Below, in pieces: positions 8,981 through 19,196 of a stretch of 64,000 bases of DNA (its first letter is position 1; each line of letters opens with the position of its first letter). The notes under the pieces were generated by a model. That model was given only the letters and a program-made list of their open reading frames with translations. It was not told where the DNA came from and did no database searches. The translations under genes were made by a program, and so were the position numbers. The stretch is taken from assembly GCA_024636295.1 (NCBI GenBank), contig JAGXHI010000062.1, forward strand, positions 52,591 to 116,590, written 5' to 3'. Source of the DNA: Desulfuromonadales bacterium. GTDB lineage: Bacteria > Desulfobacterota > Desulfuromonadia > Desulfuromonadales > JAGXHI01.

Positions 8981-9373
8981 TCACCTCATGTGGATACCAA
9001 TGCGTCCTTTGTCGATCTGTCGTTGAATCCAGAGCCGGGCGATTCGTTTTATGTACTGCCGTGTGAAGGGGACCAGAAGAAAAAAACCAACAATATCTGT
9101 GAAAAATCCCGGCGTCAGGAGAAGAACTCCACCCGCCAGAATCATGGCGCCATCGAGAAGTTCGGTGGCCGGAAGGCGCCCCTGGGACATCTCGGTACGG
9201 ATCCGGGCCAGGATATCAAACCCTTGTGTGCGGGCAAGATATGCGCCTGCCGCTCCGGTCAACAGGATCAGGAGCAAGGTGTTGAAGAGGCCGATCATTC
9301 CCCCTATTTTCAGTAAGAGGAAAAGCTCGAACATGGGAATAATCGTAAAGATTGCGAGGAGTTTTATAAACAT
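8981..9373 (-). CDS. fxsA: FxsA family membrane protein
   Basis: The 130-residue inner-membrane protein matches the FxsA family. It has a hydrophobic N-terminus (about residues 4-24) with PMFELFLLLKIGGMIG, a second segment TLLLILLTGAAGAYLARTQG, the GRLPATELLDGAMILAGGVLLLTPGFFTD signature, a third segment, and a basic tail. In E. coli, overproduced FxsA relieves F-plasmid exclusion of phage T7; its normal role is unknown. It is convergent with htpG and isolated. Confidence 0.9.
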   Translation of the reverse strand: MFIKLLAIFTIIPMFELFLLLKIGGMIGLFNTLLLILLTGAAGAYLARTQGFDILARIRTEMSQGRLPATELLDGAMILAGGVLLLTPGFFTDIVGFFLLVPFTRQYIKRIARLWIQRQIDKGRIGIHMR

Positions 9374-9563
9374 GTCTGATTTGGATATAAATTAAGATTA
9401 ATATATCGATGGGAAAACCGACCAACAAATGATAAATATTGTGTATCTAGATGATAACTTGTTGAAATAATATAGTTAATTTTGTTGCCCATTATTTATG
9501 CAATCCGTCAGGCACCTTGAAAATGGAAGGAGGAACGAAATTATAAACATCATTACTAACAGT

Positions 9564-9586
9564 TTTTCCACAAAAATTGTGGAAAA
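9564..9586. repeat. Perfect 10-bp-arm palindrome in AT-rich gap
   Basis: TTTTCCACAA and TTGTGGAAAA flank an AAA spacer, 37 bp beyond the stop of mazG, in an AT-rich 249-bp gap (9374-9622) that holds no gene. There is no proper T-run after it on the mazG strand, so it is a weak terminator candidate. It could be a protein-binding site. Each arm resembles a DnaA box with one mismatch. Confidence 0.45.
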
Positions 9587-9622
9587 GAATGAAAGAGCTT
9601 TGAAAGCGTTGAATTTTTACCC

Positions 9623-10369
9623 TCAGCGGCCGGTTTTGTCGGTGGAAGGGAAGTCACTCTCCTGCTCTTTTGGAACGGAGCCGTTTCTGAATTCACGGAT
9701 TCGGCGATTGGCCGTCCTGCGCAGAACATCCTCTGGATCAATGCCCTGATTCCTGGAAAGAGCTGCAAGGCCGAAGAGGAGTTCGCCAAGGATCAGCTCC
9801 TGCTGTTTATTGTCTGCCGTCACGGCCTGATGCATTTCCAACAGCTTGGTCTCCAGAGCGGAAATGAGACGGGCCGGGTTCTCCTGTTCGGAAGAGAACC
9901 GGTCGATCACCTTGACGGCTCGCATCAGGGCTGGCAGATCCCTGGGCAGGCGATCGAGGGAGTGGGCTGATTGCCCCCGCTCCGAATGTTCTTCCTCCTT
10001 GATTCTCTCCCACTGGGCGTTCAATTCGACCGATGATCCCCTTTTTGTCTTTCCGAATACGTGGGGGTGCCGTCGCACCAGTTTGTCGGCGATTGCTTCT
10101 GTCACCTCGGAGAGATCGAAATCTCCGCGCTCCTCAAATATCCGCGATTGAAAGACAACCTGAAGAAGCAAGTCCCCCAGCTCGTCCCGGATGAAATCGG
10201 GCGCGCCCTCGTCTATCGCTTCAAGGACTTCATGCGCCTCTTCCAGGATAAACGGCTTGAGGGATTCCGGGGTCTGGGCGATATCCCATGGGCAACCCTC
10301 AGGCGAACGCAGGATCTTCATGATTTCGCTCAGGTGGGTCATCGCCTGGCACAATCGACTTTCGGTCAC
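9623..10369 (-). CDS. mazG: Nucleoside triphosphate pyrophosphohydrolase MazG
   Basis: This 248-residue two-domain MazG hydrolyses NTPs and dNTPs to monophosphates plus pyrophosphate. The N-terminal half has RSPEGCPWDIAQTPESLKPFILEEAHEVLEAI and DELGDLLLQVVF, the EExxE..ExxD metal-binding pattern. The second half repeats it more weakly around EELILGELLFGLAAL. Start is GTG with AAGGA about 8 bases upstream. The C-terminal extension after RNGSVPKEQE is variable in the family. The gene is divergent from the yceD operon. Confidence 0.93.
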   Translation of the reverse strand: MTESRLCQAMTHLSEIMKILRSPEGCPWDIAQTPESLKPFILEEAHEVLEAIDEGAPDFIRDELGDLLLQVVFQSRIFEERGDFDLSEVTEAIADKLVRRHPHVFGKTKRGSSVELNAQWERIKEEEHSERGQSAHSLDRLPRDLPALMRAVKVIDRFSSEQENPARLISALETKLLEMHQAVTADNKQQELILGELLFGLAALSRNQGIDPEDVLRRTANRRIREFRNGSVPKEQESDFPSTDKTGR

Positions 10370-10533
10370 GTTCTTTTCCTTGTCGGATAAATTTTCTTTC
10401 TTCTATCCTATTCTTTACGCGAATGCAAGGTAAGGCCCGCGAGCAATTAATCTCTTGCAAAATCAACCTGAATGAGCTAATAGAGAAGCTTCGTTTGCCT
10501 TCGTTTGCGCCTGCCGTCGCGCCTTGTTTTCCC

Positions 10534-10561
10534 TTGACAAAGGGGGGGCACTCTCTATACT
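10534..10561 (+). promoter_or_regulatory. Sigma-70 promoter of the yceD-rpmF-fab operon
   Basis: A perfect TTGACA at 10534-10539 and TATACT at 10556-10561 are separated by 16 bp, 31 bp upstream of the chosen yceD start. It is one of the best promoters in the window. It excludes the longer yceD reading from 10524. Confidence 0.85.
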
Positions 10562-10592
10562 AACCGTTTTCGAAACGGGGGCGGAGGCGATC

Positions 10593-11144
10593 GTGAACAT
10601 ACGAATCAAGGATATCAAGGCCGAGGGCCTGTCCTTTGAATTTCACGAAGACTGGGAAAACTTCCCGGCCCTGGTTCGGTTCGGCGAAGCGGATCAATGT
10701 GAATTTCTCACTCCTGTCAGGATACAGGGCCGAGCAATTCATGTCGGCAGAATGATCGAAATCGAAGGCCGTATCGAAACATCCGCAGCACTGACCTGCA
10801 GCCGTTGTCTGAACCGGGTTGAACGTCCTCTGGAGAGCCGGTTTGCCGTCACCTTCTTTCAGGACGCCGGAGAAGAACCGGAGGATGAGGAAGAGGAAGT
10901 CGAGCTCGCCGCGGAGGATCTGAGTTTGATTCCTTTTCACGGCGAGGAAATCGATTTGCGGGAGCCTGTTCAGGAACAGGTAATTATGGCGCTGCCGATT
11001 CAGGTGCTGTGTCGCGAGGATTGCAAGGGTATCTGCCCCCAGTGCGGGGCTGACCTCAATGAGGAAGAATGCGGGTGCTCTCCCGCAGTGTTCAATCCAA
11101 AATTTGCCGCTTTGAAAAAAATCAAGGTTGAAAAGAAAGACTGA
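10593..11144 (+). CDS. yceD: YceD/DUF177 family protein
   Basis: A 183-residue DUF177 protein, the family nearly always encoded just before rpmF and linked to 23S rRNA accumulation in some bacteria and plants. Features seen: MNIRIKDIKAEGLSF, TCSRCLNRVERPLES with its CxxC pair, an acidic patch (EEPEDEEEEVE), and a C-terminal cysteine cluster CREDCKGICPQCGADLNEEEC suited to binding metal. The GTG at 10593 follows GCGGAGG by 5-6 bases and lies downstream of the promoter, so it is preferred over 10524. Confidence 0.9.
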   Translation: MNIRIKDIKAEGLSFEFHEDWENFPALVRFGEADQCEFLTPVRIQGRAIHVGRMIEIEGRIETSAALTCSRCLNRVERPLESRFAVTFFQDAGEEPEDEEEEVELAAEDLSLIPFHGEEIDLREPVQEQVIMALPIQVLCREDCKGICPQCGADLNEEECGCSPAVFNPKFAALKKIKVEKKD

Positions 11145-11236
11145 TTCGAAAAGCCGCCCCGGATAAGTGATTTTCCCTGCTTCACCCGGGGAAGAAATGA
11201 CGGGCATCAGGCCCGACCATAAGGAGAAAATGTCTC

Positions 11237-11416
11237 ATGGCCGTACCCAAGAAGAAAACTTCGAAATCCAAGCGCGACATGCGCCGATCCCACGATAGCC
11301 TCTCCACGCCGGGAATTTCCCTCTGCCCGCAGTGCAAGGAGCCTAAACAGCCCCATCGCGTTTGCCCCAGCTGCGGAACCTACAAGGGGCGGGAAATCGT
11401 TGCCTCGGAAGAATAA
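11237..11416 (+). CDS. rpmF: 50S ribosomal protein L32
   Basis: The 59-residue L32 begins [20 protein letters not shown], typical for the family. It keeps the four-cysteine zinc ribbon: CPQC at residues 30-33 and CPSC at residues 43-46. An AAGGAG lies about 11 bases before the ATG. It sits between yceD and plsX, the standard order, coupling ribosome and lipid synthesis genes. Confidence 0.97.
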   Translation: MAVPKKKTSKSKRDMRRSHDSLSTPGISLCPQCKEPKQPHRVCPSCGTYKGREIVASEE

Positions 11417-11428
11417 GAAGGTGCATGG

Positions 11429-12502
11429 TTGAAGGAGCGCATTCACGTTGCTGTTGATGCCATGGGGGGGGACAATGCCCCGGCCGTGCTAGTAGCCGGC
11501 GCCGTTGCGGCCGCCCGCAAATGGAACATCCCAATAATCCTTGTTGGCAATTCGGCCCTGATCGAAGACGAACTTGGAAAGCATTCCACCGCAGGCATGG
11601 ATATCGGGGTCCGCCATGCGAGTGAAGTGGTGGGGATGCACGATTCCCCGTCGGACGCCGTTCGCAAGAAAAAGGATTCCTCTATACGGGTGGCTTATGA
11701 CCTCGTAAAGACGGGGGAGGCCCATGCGGTGGTCAGCGCCGGGAATTCTGGTGCTACAATGGCTGCCGGCATGTTCGTTCTCAAACGGGTCCCGGGCATC
11801 GATCGTCCGGCTATCGCCACGATCGTCCCCAACCTCAAGGACCAGACCCTGATTCTCGACGTGGGGGGGAACGTCGACTGCAAGCCGAATCATCTGGCCA
11901 AATTCGCTCTGATGGGGGAGGCCTTCGCTCGAATTATCCTGGACAAGCAGAATCCGAGAGTGGGGCTTCTCTCCAACGGGGAGGAAGAAAGCAAAGGCAA
12001 TGATCTCACCCGCGAAACCCACCGGCTTTTGAAAGACTCGCCTTATAATTACAAGGGGTACGTGGAAGGGCGTGATATCTACAACGGTTCGGTGGATGTG
12101 GTGGTCTGCGACGGATTCGTTGGAAATGTCGTCCTGAAGGTCTCTGAAGGCCTGGCCGAGGCTTTCGGCGCCATGCTGCGCAAGGAATTCCAGGGACATT
12201 TGATGGCCCAGTTAGGTTATCTGCTAGCTCGTCCTGTGTTGAGGGCCTTCCGGAAAAAGGTGGATTATGCCGAATATGGCGGCGCGCCGCTGCTCGGCAT
12301 CGATGGAACAGGCATGATCTGCCACGGCGGATCCAACGAAAAGGCGATCACCAATGCCATTCACATGGCCTGGGAATTCGTCGCCAAGGATTTCAATCGA
12401 AAACTGGAGGCCCAGCTGCAGAAGGTCGAGGTCGAATCCCCGGGATCCGGCGCCGATACAGTTCGGGATTCAAGGGCTCACAGCGGCGGTTCTTCCCTCT
12501 GA
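11429..12502 (+). CDS. plsX: Phosphate acyltransferase PlsX
   Basis: The 357-residue enzyme makes acyl-phosphate from acyl-ACP, the first step feeding PlsY in phospholipid synthesis at the membrane surface. The family start [43 protein letters not shown] and [18 protein letters not shown] are all present. The start is TTG, 12 bp after the rpmF stop, with AGAAGG about 6 bases upstream; no better in-frame start exists. The C-terminal 20 residues after about 337 are poorly conserved. Confidence 0.95.
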   Translation: MKERIHVAVDAMGGDNAPAVLVAGAVAAARKWNIPIILVGNSALIEDELGKHSTAGMDIGVRHASEVVGMHDSPSDAVRKKKDSSIRVAYDLVKTGEAHAVVSAGNSGATMAAGMFVLKRVPGIDRPAIATIVPNLKDQTLILDVGGNVDCKPNHLAKFALMGEAFARIILDKQNPRVGLLSNGEEESKGNDLTRETHRLLKDSPYNYKGYVEGRDIYNGSVDVVVCDGFVGNVVLKVSEGLAEAFGAMLRKEFQGHLMAQLGYLLARPVLRAFRKKVDYAEYGGAPLLGIDGTGMICHGGSNEKAITNAIHMAWEFVAKDFNRKLEAQLQKVEVESPGSGADTVRDSRAHSGGSSL

Positions 12503-12517
12503 AGGAGATTACAGGTT

Positions 12518-13498
12518 GTGAAAAAAGCTAGAATTGTGGGGACCGGATCCTATCTCCCGGAAAAAATTCTGACGAATTTCGATCTCGAGAAATTTCTGGA
12601 CACCTCCGATGAGTGGATCGTTTCCCGCACCGGAATCCGGGAGCGGAGAATTGCCGCCGCCGACGAAAACACCTCGGATCTGGCCACCCGCGCCGCCCGA
12701 CAGGCACTTGATATGGCCGGGATCAGCCCCGGCGATCTGGATATGATCATTGTGGGCACCATTACGGGTGACTACCCATGGCCGGCTACCTCCTGTCTGG
12801 TTCAGAAAAACCTTGGAATTCCCGGCTGCGCCGCGTTCGACGTTTCAGCTGCGTGCAGCGGATTCGTTTACGCGCTGGACATGGCCGCACGGCAGATCGA
12901 ATCGGGTGCGATTAAAACCGTGCTGGTCATCGGTGCGGAAATTCTCTCCAGGATTCTGGACTGGGAGGACCGCAACACCTGCATTCTGTTCGGAGACGGA
13001 GCGGGCGCCGCGGTTCTGAAGGCGGAAGACGGCCCCAACGGCGTTCTTTCCAGCCACCTGCACGCCGACGGCTCCTTCTGGGAGCTTCTCTATCAGCCGG
13101 GCTTTGGAACCCGCCACACTCCTTCGGCGGAAGGAATGGATCAACGGCTTCACCTGGTCCGCATGCAGGGCAACGAGGTATTCAAGGTGGCGGTCCGCTC
13201 CCTCTCCGATGTGGCTCTTGAGGCTCTTGGGGCCAACGGAATGGCGGTGGCGGACATAGACCATTTCATTCCGCATCAAGCCAACCGCCGGATCCTGGAG
13301 GCTACAGCCAGGCGCCTCGGGCTCAAGGATGAACAAGTTGTCATCAACGTGGACCGCTTTGGCAACACCTCCGGCGCCTCCATTCCCATTGCCCTGGACG
13401 AGGCCAATCGCGCAGGGAAGATCAAGGAGGGGGACGTGGTCCTGCTGGATGCTTTCGGGGGTGGCTTTACCTGGGCGTCCTCGCTTCTTCTCTGGTAA
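12518..13498 (+). CDS. fabH: 3-oxoacyl-ACP synthase III FabH
   Basis: The 326-residue KAS III condenses acetyl-CoA with malonyl-ACP to start fatty acid elongation. The Cys-His-Asn triad is visible: C113 in SAACSG, H253 in IPHQAN and N283 in GNTSGAS. DTSDEWIVSRTGI near the N-terminus is typical of the family. Start is GTG with GAAGGAG about 9 bases before it. It sits between plsX and fabD in one transcription unit. Confidence 0.97.
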   Translation: MKKARIVGTGSYLPEKILTNFDLEKFLDTSDEWIVSRTGIRERRIAAADENTSDLATRAARQALDMAGISPGDLDMIIVGTITGDYPWPATSCLVQKNLGIPGCAAFDVSAACSGFVYALDMAARQIESGAIKTVLVIGAEILSRILDWEDRNTCILFGDGAGAAVLKAEDGPNGVLSSHLHADGSFWELLYQPGFGTRHTPSAEGMDQRLHLVRMQGNEVFKVAVRSLSDVALEALGANGMAVADIDHFIPHQANRRILEATARRLGLKDEQVVINVDRFGNTSGASIPIALDEANRAGKIKEGDVVLLDAFGGGFTWASSLLLW

Positions 13499-13522
13499 GA
13501 TGATGCCGAACAAGGGGGTTTC

Positions 13523-14440
13523 ATGATCGCTTTCGTATTTCCCGGTCAGGGGTCCCAGTATCCCGGCATGGGGAAGGATCTGGTTGATAATTTTTCCCTG
13601 GCGCGACAGACCTTCGAAGAAGCCTGTGACGCTGTCGGTTTCGATATCGCCTCTCTGTCCTTTAATGGTCCTGAGGCGGATCTCAAACTCACCGCCAATA
13701 CGCAGCCGGCCATTCTTAGCGCAAGCATTGCCGCCCTGCGGGTCATCCGGGAAGAGACGGGATTGACCCCCTCTTTCGCGGCGGGGCACTCCCTTGGAGA
13801 ATATGCCGCCCTCGTTTGCGCAGGAGCTCTCGGTTTTGCCGATGCCGTCCGAACAGTCCGTCAGCGCGGCGTCTTCATGCAGGAGGCGGTTCCGGTGGGA
13901 ACGGGCGCCATGGCGGCAATTATCGGTCTGGACGGTTCTGCAGTCGAGGGAATCTGTCGTGATTCAGCGGAAGGCGAAGTGGTATCTCCCGCCAATTTCA
14001 ACGGTTCCGGACAGGTGGTCATTGCGGGACATGCCGCCGCTGTAGATCGGGCGATGAAACTCGCACTGACCAATGGCGCCAAGAGGGCTCTTCCCCTGCC
14101 GGTCAGCGCACCTTTCCATTGCGCCCTCATGATTCCTGCCGGTGAGCGGCTTGACGAGTTCCTGAAAAATGTTGATATAGGGTCCCTGTCCATTCCAGTG
14201 ATCACGAACGTCCAGGCCTGTCCCAATCAGGAAGCCGAACGGGTCCGGGATTTGCTGGTTACCCAAGTCAGTGCGCCCGTTCGCTGGGAGGAATCGGTGC
14301 AAAAAATGGTCGAACTCGGAGTAGAGCGGTTCATTGAGATCGGCCCGGGCAAAGTGCTTTCAGGCTTGATCCGGCGGATTGCAAGGGGAGTCGAAACAGG
14401 AAATGTGGAGGACTTGAAAAGCCTGAAGGCCGTAGCCTGA
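13523..14440 (+). CDS. fabD: Malonyl-CoA:ACP transacylase FabD
   Basis: The 305-residue enzyme loads malonyl groups onto ACP. It has the FPGQGSQYPGMG N-terminus, nucleophile S90 in GHSLGEYAAL, partner H199 in SAPFHCALM, and the Arg of the QRGVFMQEA helix that binds the malonyl carboxylate. The ATG is preceded by AAGGGGG, and the gene lies 24 bp after fabH. Confidence 0.97.
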   Translation: MIAFVFPGQGSQYPGMGKDLVDNFSLARQTFEEACDAVGFDIASLSFNGPEADLKLTANTQPAILSASIAALRVIREETGLTPSFAAGHSLGEYAALVCAGALGFADAVRTVRQRGVFMQEAVPVGTGAMAAIIGLDGSAVEGICRDSAEGEVVSPANFNGSGQVVIAGHAAAVDRAMKLALTNGAKRALPLPVSAPFHCALMIPAGERLDEFLKNVDIGSLSIPVITNVQACPNQEAERVRDLLVTQVSAPVRWEESVQKMVELGVERFIEIGPGKVLSGLIRRIARGVETGNVEDLKSLKAVA

Positions 14441-14490
14441 CGGATCACCCTCTACGATTTCATTTACATGAAGATTAAAAGGAGTATCTT

Positions 14491-15228
14491 ATGTTGAAGG
14501 ATAAGGTTGCCCTTGTAACCGGTGCTTCCCGCGGAATCGGCCGCAGCATATCTCTTGTTCTCGCGCGTCAGGGCGCCCGGATCGTCGCCGTCGATCTCGA
14601 TCCCGAGGGGCTTGAGAAGGTGGCAGACGAAATCCGGGAGGCGGGAAGCGACGCGGTGGTCGTGAAAGGAAACGTCACCGTATCGGAAGACGCTGAGCGG
14701 ATGGTGGAAGAAGCGGTCAAAGCCTTTGGAAGGATCGATATTCTGATCAACAATGCCGGAATCACCCGTGACAGTCTTCTGGTCCGGATGAAGGATGAAG
14801 ACTGGGATGCTGTTCTTAACGTTAATCTCAAAGGGGCTTTTCTCTGCACCCGCAGCGTCACAAAAGTGATGAGCAAGCAGAGATCCGGAACCATCATCAA
14901 TATCGCCTCGGTCGTGGGCCAGATGGGAAATATCGGTCAGGCCAATTACTGCGCCAGCAAGGCTGGGGTGATCGGGCTGACCAAATCCAACGCCCGCGAA
15001 CTCGCCCGGCGCAATATAACCGTCAATGCCGTCGCTCCCGGATTTATTGCGACGGATATGACCGAGGCCATGCCGGAGAAAGTGCGGCAGGAACTGGCCG
15101 CGCAGATTCCGCTGAATCGTCTCGGATCGGCCGATGACGTTGCCAATGCCGTGCTGTTTCTGGCCTCTGACCAGGCAGCCTACATCACCGGCCAGGTGAT
15201 TGGTGTCAACGGCGGCATGTACATGTAG
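14491..15228 (+). CDS. fabG: 3-oxoacyl-ACP reductase FabG
   Basis: The 245-residue short-chain dehydrogenase carries out the NADPH-dependent ketoreduction of elongation. It shows the TGASRGIG cofactor motif at 10-17, NNAG at 87-90, catalytic S140, Y153 and K157 (ANYCASKAG), and the ATDMTEAMPE helix. AAAGGAG lies 6 bases before the start. It is 50 bp after fabD and 56 bp before acpP. Confidence 0.96.
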   Translation: MLKDKVALVTGASRGIGRSISLVLARQGARIVAVDLDPEGLEKVADEIREAGSDAVVVKGNVTVSEDAERMVEEAVKAFGRIDILINNAGITRDSLLVRMKDEDWDAVLNVNLKGAFLCTRSVTKVMSKQRSGTIINIASVVGQMGNIGQANYCASKAGVIGLTKSNARELARRNITVNAVAPGFIATDMTEAMPEKVRQELAAQIPLNRLGSADDVANAVLFLASDQAAYITGQVIGVNGGMYM

Positions 15229-15284
15229 GAAATCATCCCGTCCGATAGAATATCGGCTCGAAAATCAACAAGGAGGTGAAGCAA

Positions 15285-15518
15285 ATGGCTTCGGTTGCAG
15301 AAAGAGTAAAACAAATTGTCGCGGAACAACTTGGGGTGGAAGAGGATCAGGTGACCAACGATGCTTCTTTTATGGACGATCTTGGCGCCGATTCCCTCGA
15401 TACCGTGGAACTGGTAATGGCGCTCGAGGAAGAATTCGATATTGAAATCTCCGATGAAGACGCCGAAAAGATTCAGACCGTTCAGGACGCTATCGATTAC
15501 ATCGGCGAGCGTGCCTGA
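15285..15518 (+). CDS. acpP: Acyl carrier protein
   Basis: The 77-residue acidic carrier protein has the phosphopantetheine attachment Ser37 in [22 protein letters not shown]. The ATG at 15285 has a near-perfect AAGGAGGTGA 5 bases upstream. The GTG at 15276 sits inside that ribosome-binding site and is rejected as a start. The strong site fits the high protein level ACP needs. Confidence 0.97.
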   Translation: MASVAERVKQIVAEQLGVEEDQVTNDASFMDDLGADSLDTVELVMALEEEFDIEISDEDAEKIQTVQDAIDYIGERA

Positions 15519-15664
15519 TTTTGTCGGCCCGAAGGGGAGGATGGTATTTCCCCCCTCCTCCTCTTCTTATTTAAGAGCCAAATTCCGGCTTCCATACGTC
15601 GGCCTAGAACAAATCACGGCCACGAACAGCGGGAGCGCACCTAGCATGGAGGAAACGGATTATC

Positions 15665-16897
15665 ATGCGTAGAGTCGTTGTAACGGGGGTCGGGGTCATC
15701 TCGGCACTCGGTACAGGGGTGGAAAAAAACTGGACCGCTCTGATGCGGGGAGAATCCGGTATCAGACCGATCACGCGTTTTGACGCTTCTGATCTTCCCA
15801 CCCGTATTGCCGGTGAAGTCATCGATTTCAACCCTGAAGATTTTATAGACAAGAAAGAGATCAAGAAGATGGATCTCTTTATCCAGTATGCCCTTGGCGC
15901 CGCTGATCTGGCGCTGAAGGATTCAGGGTTGCAGATCAATGATGAGAACGCCGAACGCGTCGGAGTTCTGGTGGGCGCGGGTCTGGGGGGGCTCCCCACG
16001 ATAGAAAAATATCACCAGGCCATGCAGGAAGGCGGTTACAGGAAAATCTCCCCCTTTTTCATCCCTATGCTGATCATCAACCTGGCTCCGGGACACATTT
16101 CCATCCGTTACGGCGCCAAAGGGCCGAACCTCTCCTCCGTGTCCGCTTGTGCAACGGGGACGCACTCCATCGGTGACGCCTATCATATGATTCGGAGAGG
16201 CGATGCGGATGCAATGATTGCGGGGGGATCCGAATCCACCATCACACCGTTGGGTATTGCGGGATTCAACGTGATGAAAGCCCTTTCCACCCGAAATGAG
16301 GACCCCGCTGCAGCGAGCCGTCCCTTCGAAAAAAACCGGGACGGATTCGTCATGGCCGAAGGCGCAGGTATCGTCATTCTGGAGGAATATGAATCCGCCC
16401 GGAAACGCGGAGCGAAGATCTACGGGGAGGTCGCAGGCTATGGGCTCTCCGGTGACGCTTATCATCTTACCGCCCCGGCCCCTGGAGGAGAAGGTGCCGC
16501 CCGCTGCATGAAGATGGCGCTGAAGTCCGCAGGGATTGAGCCTGCGGAGGTGGACTATATCAACGCGCACGGGACCTCCACCCCTTTTAACGATCTTTAC
16601 GAGACCATGGCCATAAAATCGGTATTTGGAGACGCCGCAGAGAAAGTCATGGTGAGTTCCACCAAGAGTATGGTGGGACACGCTCTGGGCGCCGCAGGCG
16701 GGCTGGAGGCGGTTTACACACTTCTGGCCATGGGCCGTGGAGAAGTGCCGCCGACCATCAATTACCAGGAGCCGGACCCCGAGTGCGATCTTGACTATGT
16801 CCCCAACGAAGGGCGTCAGGCCGAGGTGCAGATCGGCATGTCAAATTCCTTTGGTTTCGGCGGAACGAACGCCACACTTGTCTTTCGGAAGATATAG
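15665..16897 (+). CDS. fabF: 3-oxoacyl-ACP synthase II FabF
   Basis: The 410-residue KAS II elongates acyl-ACP with malonyl-ACP. The Cys-His-His triad is C162 ([13 protein letters not shown]), H302 ([11 protein letters not shown]) and H339 ([14 protein letters not shown]), and [11 protein letters not shown] lies at the C-terminus. The 146-bp gap after acpP carries a C/T-rich stretch that may slow transcription but no clear terminator. Confidence 0.97.
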   Translation: MRRVVVTGVGVISALGTGVEKNWTALMRGESGIRPITRFDASDLPTRIAGEVIDFNPEDFIDKKEIKKMDLFIQYALGAADLALKDSGLQINDENAERVGVLVGAGLGGLPTIEKYHQAMQEGGYRKISPFFIPMLIINLAPGHISIRYGAKGPNLSSVSACATGTHSIGDAYHMIRRGDADAMIAGGSESTITPLGIAGFNVMKALSTRNEDPAAASRPFEKNRDGFVMAEGAGIVILEEYESARKRGAKIYGEVAGYGLSGDAYHLTAPAPGGEGAARCMKMALKSAGIEPAEVDYINAHGTSTPFNDLYETMAIKSVFGDAAEKVMVSSTKSMVGHALGAAGGLEAVYTLLAMGRGEVPPTINYQEPDPECDLDYVPNEGRQAEVQIGMSNSFGFGGTNATLVFRKI

Positions 16898-16905
16898 GCC
16901 GTATT

Positions 16906-17361
16906 ATGTATCTGATAGCCAGCGATCACGGCGGATTGGATCTCAAGACGGCGGTAAAGGATTTCTTGCGGGAGCGCGGAATCGAATTTCGCGACCTCGG
17001 AACGGAAAACAACGATTCGGTCGATTACCCTGATTTTGGTGAGAAAGTCGCCCGAGCCGTTTCCCGGGGAGAGGCTGAAAAAGGGATACTGGTCTGCGGA
17101 ACCGGCATCGGAATGTCGATTGTTGCCAACAAGTTTCCCGGTGTCCGGGCCGCACTCGTTTCCGATGAGTTTACCGCCCGCATGTCCAAGGAGCACAACA
17201 ATGCCAATGTGCTCGTCATGGGAGGTAGAGTTCTTTCCCCCGAGGTGGCCCGAAAGGTGGTCGCCACCTGGCTTGACGCCGTCTTCGAGGGTGGGCGTCA
17301 TCATAAACGGCTTGAAAAAATAGCCGGTCTCGAAGAGGAGATCCGCAAGGGGCGGATCTGA
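16906..17361 (+). CDS. rpiB: Ribose 5-phosphate isomerase B
   Basis: The 151-residue RpiB/LacAB-type isomerase interconverts ribose-5-P and ribulose-5-P. It begins with LIASDHGGLDLK (Asp-His for ring opening) and has the catalytic Cys in GILVCGTGIGMSIVANK and the HNNANVLVMGGR segment. It follows fabF by 8 bp and may be translationally coupled. Confidence 0.95.
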   Translation: MYLIASDHGGLDLKTAVKDFLRERGIEFRDLGTENNDSVDYPDFGEKVARAVSRGEAEKGILVCGTGIGMSIVANKFPGVRAALVSDEFTARMSKEHNNANVLVMGGRVLSPEVARKVVATWLDAVFEGGRHHKRLEKIAGLEEEIRKGRI

Positions 17362-17375
17362 TCTCCTGGATGTGA

Positions 17376-17408
17376 GGCGGGCTGGCACAAGGGCCCGCCC
17401 TTTTTTTA
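17376..17408 (+). terminator. Hairpin terminator or attenuator between rpiB and glyA
   Basis: A GGCGGGC/GCCCGCC stem with a 10-base loop is followed by CTTTTTTTATTTTT. It splits the long plus-strand run into a lipid half and a glyA-rib half. No strong promoter was found in the 60 bp before glyA, so partial read-through is likely. Confidence 0.75.
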
Positions 17409-17468
17409 TTTTTCCAAAAGAAAAAACATACATTCGGCGGAATGTTTTCCGCCCGGAGGTTCGATGCC

Positions 17469-18719
17469 ATGTCGGAAATGTTAGAAAATTTCGATTCCGA
17501 AATCAGCGCGGCGATTCGCAGGGAAACGGAGCGCCAGGAATACAGTCTTGAATTCATCGCTTCCGAGAACTTTGTGAGCGAGCGGGTGCTGGAAGCACAA
17601 GGGTCGGTTCTGACCAATAAATATGCCGAGGGCTATCCTGGCAAGCGTTATTATGGCGGGTGCGAGTTTGTGGATGAAGCCGAGCGGCTGGCCATCGACC
17701 GTGCCAGGGAACTGTTCGGCGCCGAACACGCGAACGTTCAGCCCCACTCCGGTTCCCAGGCCAACATGGCCGTATACTTCGCCACCTGTCAGCCCGGAGA
17801 TACGGTTTTGGGGATGAATCTCGCACACGGTGGGCACCTGACCCATGGTTCACCGGTCAATTTTTCCGGAAAGCTCTTCAATATCGTTCCCTACGGCGTA
17901 AAGAAGGAAACGGGCACTATCGATTACGACGAAGTGGAGCGTCTTGCGGAGGAGCATCGCCCCAAGCTCATTGTGGTGGGCGCCAGTGCTTATCCGCGGG
18001 TTATCGATTTCGAAGCCTTTCGCAGGGTTGCAGACAAGGTGGGCGCTCCAGTGATGGTGGATATGGCTCATATCGCTGGACTGGTTGCCGCCGGGGTCCA
18101 TCCCAGCCCAGTTCCCCACGCTGAATTCGTCACCACCACCACACACAAGACCTTGCGCGGTCCCCGGGGCGGAATGATCCTCTGCCATGAGGAATTCGCC
18201 AAAAAGCTCAACAGCAATATTTTCCCTGGAATCCAGGGTGGTCCCTTGATGCATGTGATCGCCGCCAAGGCCGTCGCTTTTAAGGAGGCCCTTCAGCCGG
18301 ACTTCAAAACCTATGCTCAGCAGGTGGTGAAAAACGCCCGGACGCTGGCTGATGAACTGATGTCGCGGGGATTCAATCTCGTCTCCGGCGGCACGGACAA
18401 CCACCTGCTCCTGATGGATTTCACCGAAACGGAACTGACCGGTAAAGTCGCCGAAGAAACCCTTGAACAGGCGGGGATCACGGTTAACAAGAACGCCGTG
18501 CCCTTCGACACACGTTCGCCGTTCGTGACAAGCGGTATCCGCATCGGAACTCCTGCGGCCACCACCCGCGGTCTGAAGGAGTCCGAAATGAAAAAAGTCG
18601 CCGAATGGATTGAACGGGCGCTCGGGAACATTGGCGAAGAGGCGGCGCTCAAAGGGATTCGGAATGAAATCCGGGAATTTTGCGGCAGTTTCCCCCTTTA
18701 CGCTCATCGGCTGAGGTAA
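17469..18719 (+). CDS. glyA: Serine hydroxymethyltransferase
   Basis: The 416-residue PLP enzyme converts serine and tetrahydrofolate to glycine and 5,10-methylene-THF. The PLP lysine is K227 in [14 protein letters not shown]. Other family motifs are [39 protein letters not shown] and NPYGV-like FNIVPYGV. The ATG at 17469 lies 9 bases after GGAGG and gives the family length. The upstream ATG at 17442 lies before that site and was rejected. Confidence 0.97.
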   Translation: MSEMLENFDSEISAAIRRETERQEYSLEFIASENFVSERVLEAQGSVLTNKYAEGYPGKRYYGGCEFVDEAERLAIDRARELFGAEHANVQPHSGSQANMAVYFATCQPGDTVLGMNLAHGGHLTHGSPVNFSGKLFNIVPYGVKKETGTIDYDEVERLAEEHRPKLIVVGASAYPRVIDFEAFRRVADKVGAPVMVDMAHIAGLVAAGVHPSPVPHAEFVTTTTHKTLRGPRGGMILCHEEFAKKLNSNIFPGIQGGPLMHVIAAKAVAFKEALQPDFKTYAQQVVKNARTLADELMSRGFNLVSGGTDNHLLLMDFTETELTGKVAEETLEQAGITVNKNAVPFDTRSPFVTSGIRIGTPAATTRGLKESEMKKVAEWIERALGNIGEEAALKGIRNEIREFCGSFPLYAHRLR

Positions 18720-19196
18720 ATGGAACGTCCATCCTGGGAAGAGTACTTCATGGAGATTACCCGACTGGTGGCCAGGCGCTCGACCTGCCTGCGCCGTCAG
18801 GTCGGATCCGTCATCGTGAAGGAGAAGAATATTCTCGCAACAGGCTACAACGGTACGCCCACCGGGATCACCCACTGTTCGGAGACGGGATGTCTGCGGC
18901 AGAGGCTGAAAGTTCCTTCCGGTGAGCGACACGAATTGTGCCGGGGCCTGCACGCGGAGCAGAATGCCATCATTCAAGCCGCAAAGCACGGTGTCAACAT
19001 CGGTGGAGGTACTCTGTACTGCACCACTTTCCCATGCGTGATCTGTACTAAAATGATTATCAACGCCGGTATCTGCAAGATCGTCTATCAGGAGGGATAT
19101 CCCGATACGTTAGCCGGGGAGATGCTCACGGAATCCGGAATCGAGGTCCGGGAATATCCAGGGACACTTCTTCCGGAAGCCGGAGAGCTGCCATGA
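18720..19196 (+). CDS. Deoxycytidylate deaminase (ComEB type)
   Basis: The 158-residue zinc deaminase is predicted to convert dCMP to dUMP for thymidylate synthesis. Zinc ligands and catalytic Glu are H78-A-E80, C106 and C109 ([22 protein letters not shown]). [13 protein letters not shown] matches the dCMP deaminase family rather than tRNA or cytosine deaminases. The start codon abuts the glyA stop with no gap, and the end overlaps nrdR by 4 bp, so translational coupling is likely. Confidence 0.92.
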   Translation: MERPSWEEYFMEITRLVARRSTCLRRQVGSVIVKEKNILATGYNGTPTGITHCSETGCLRQRLKVPSGERHELCRGLHAEQNAIIQAAKHGVNIGGGTLYCTTFPCVICTKMIINAGICKIVYQEGYPDTLAGEMLTESGIEVREYPGTLLPEAGELP

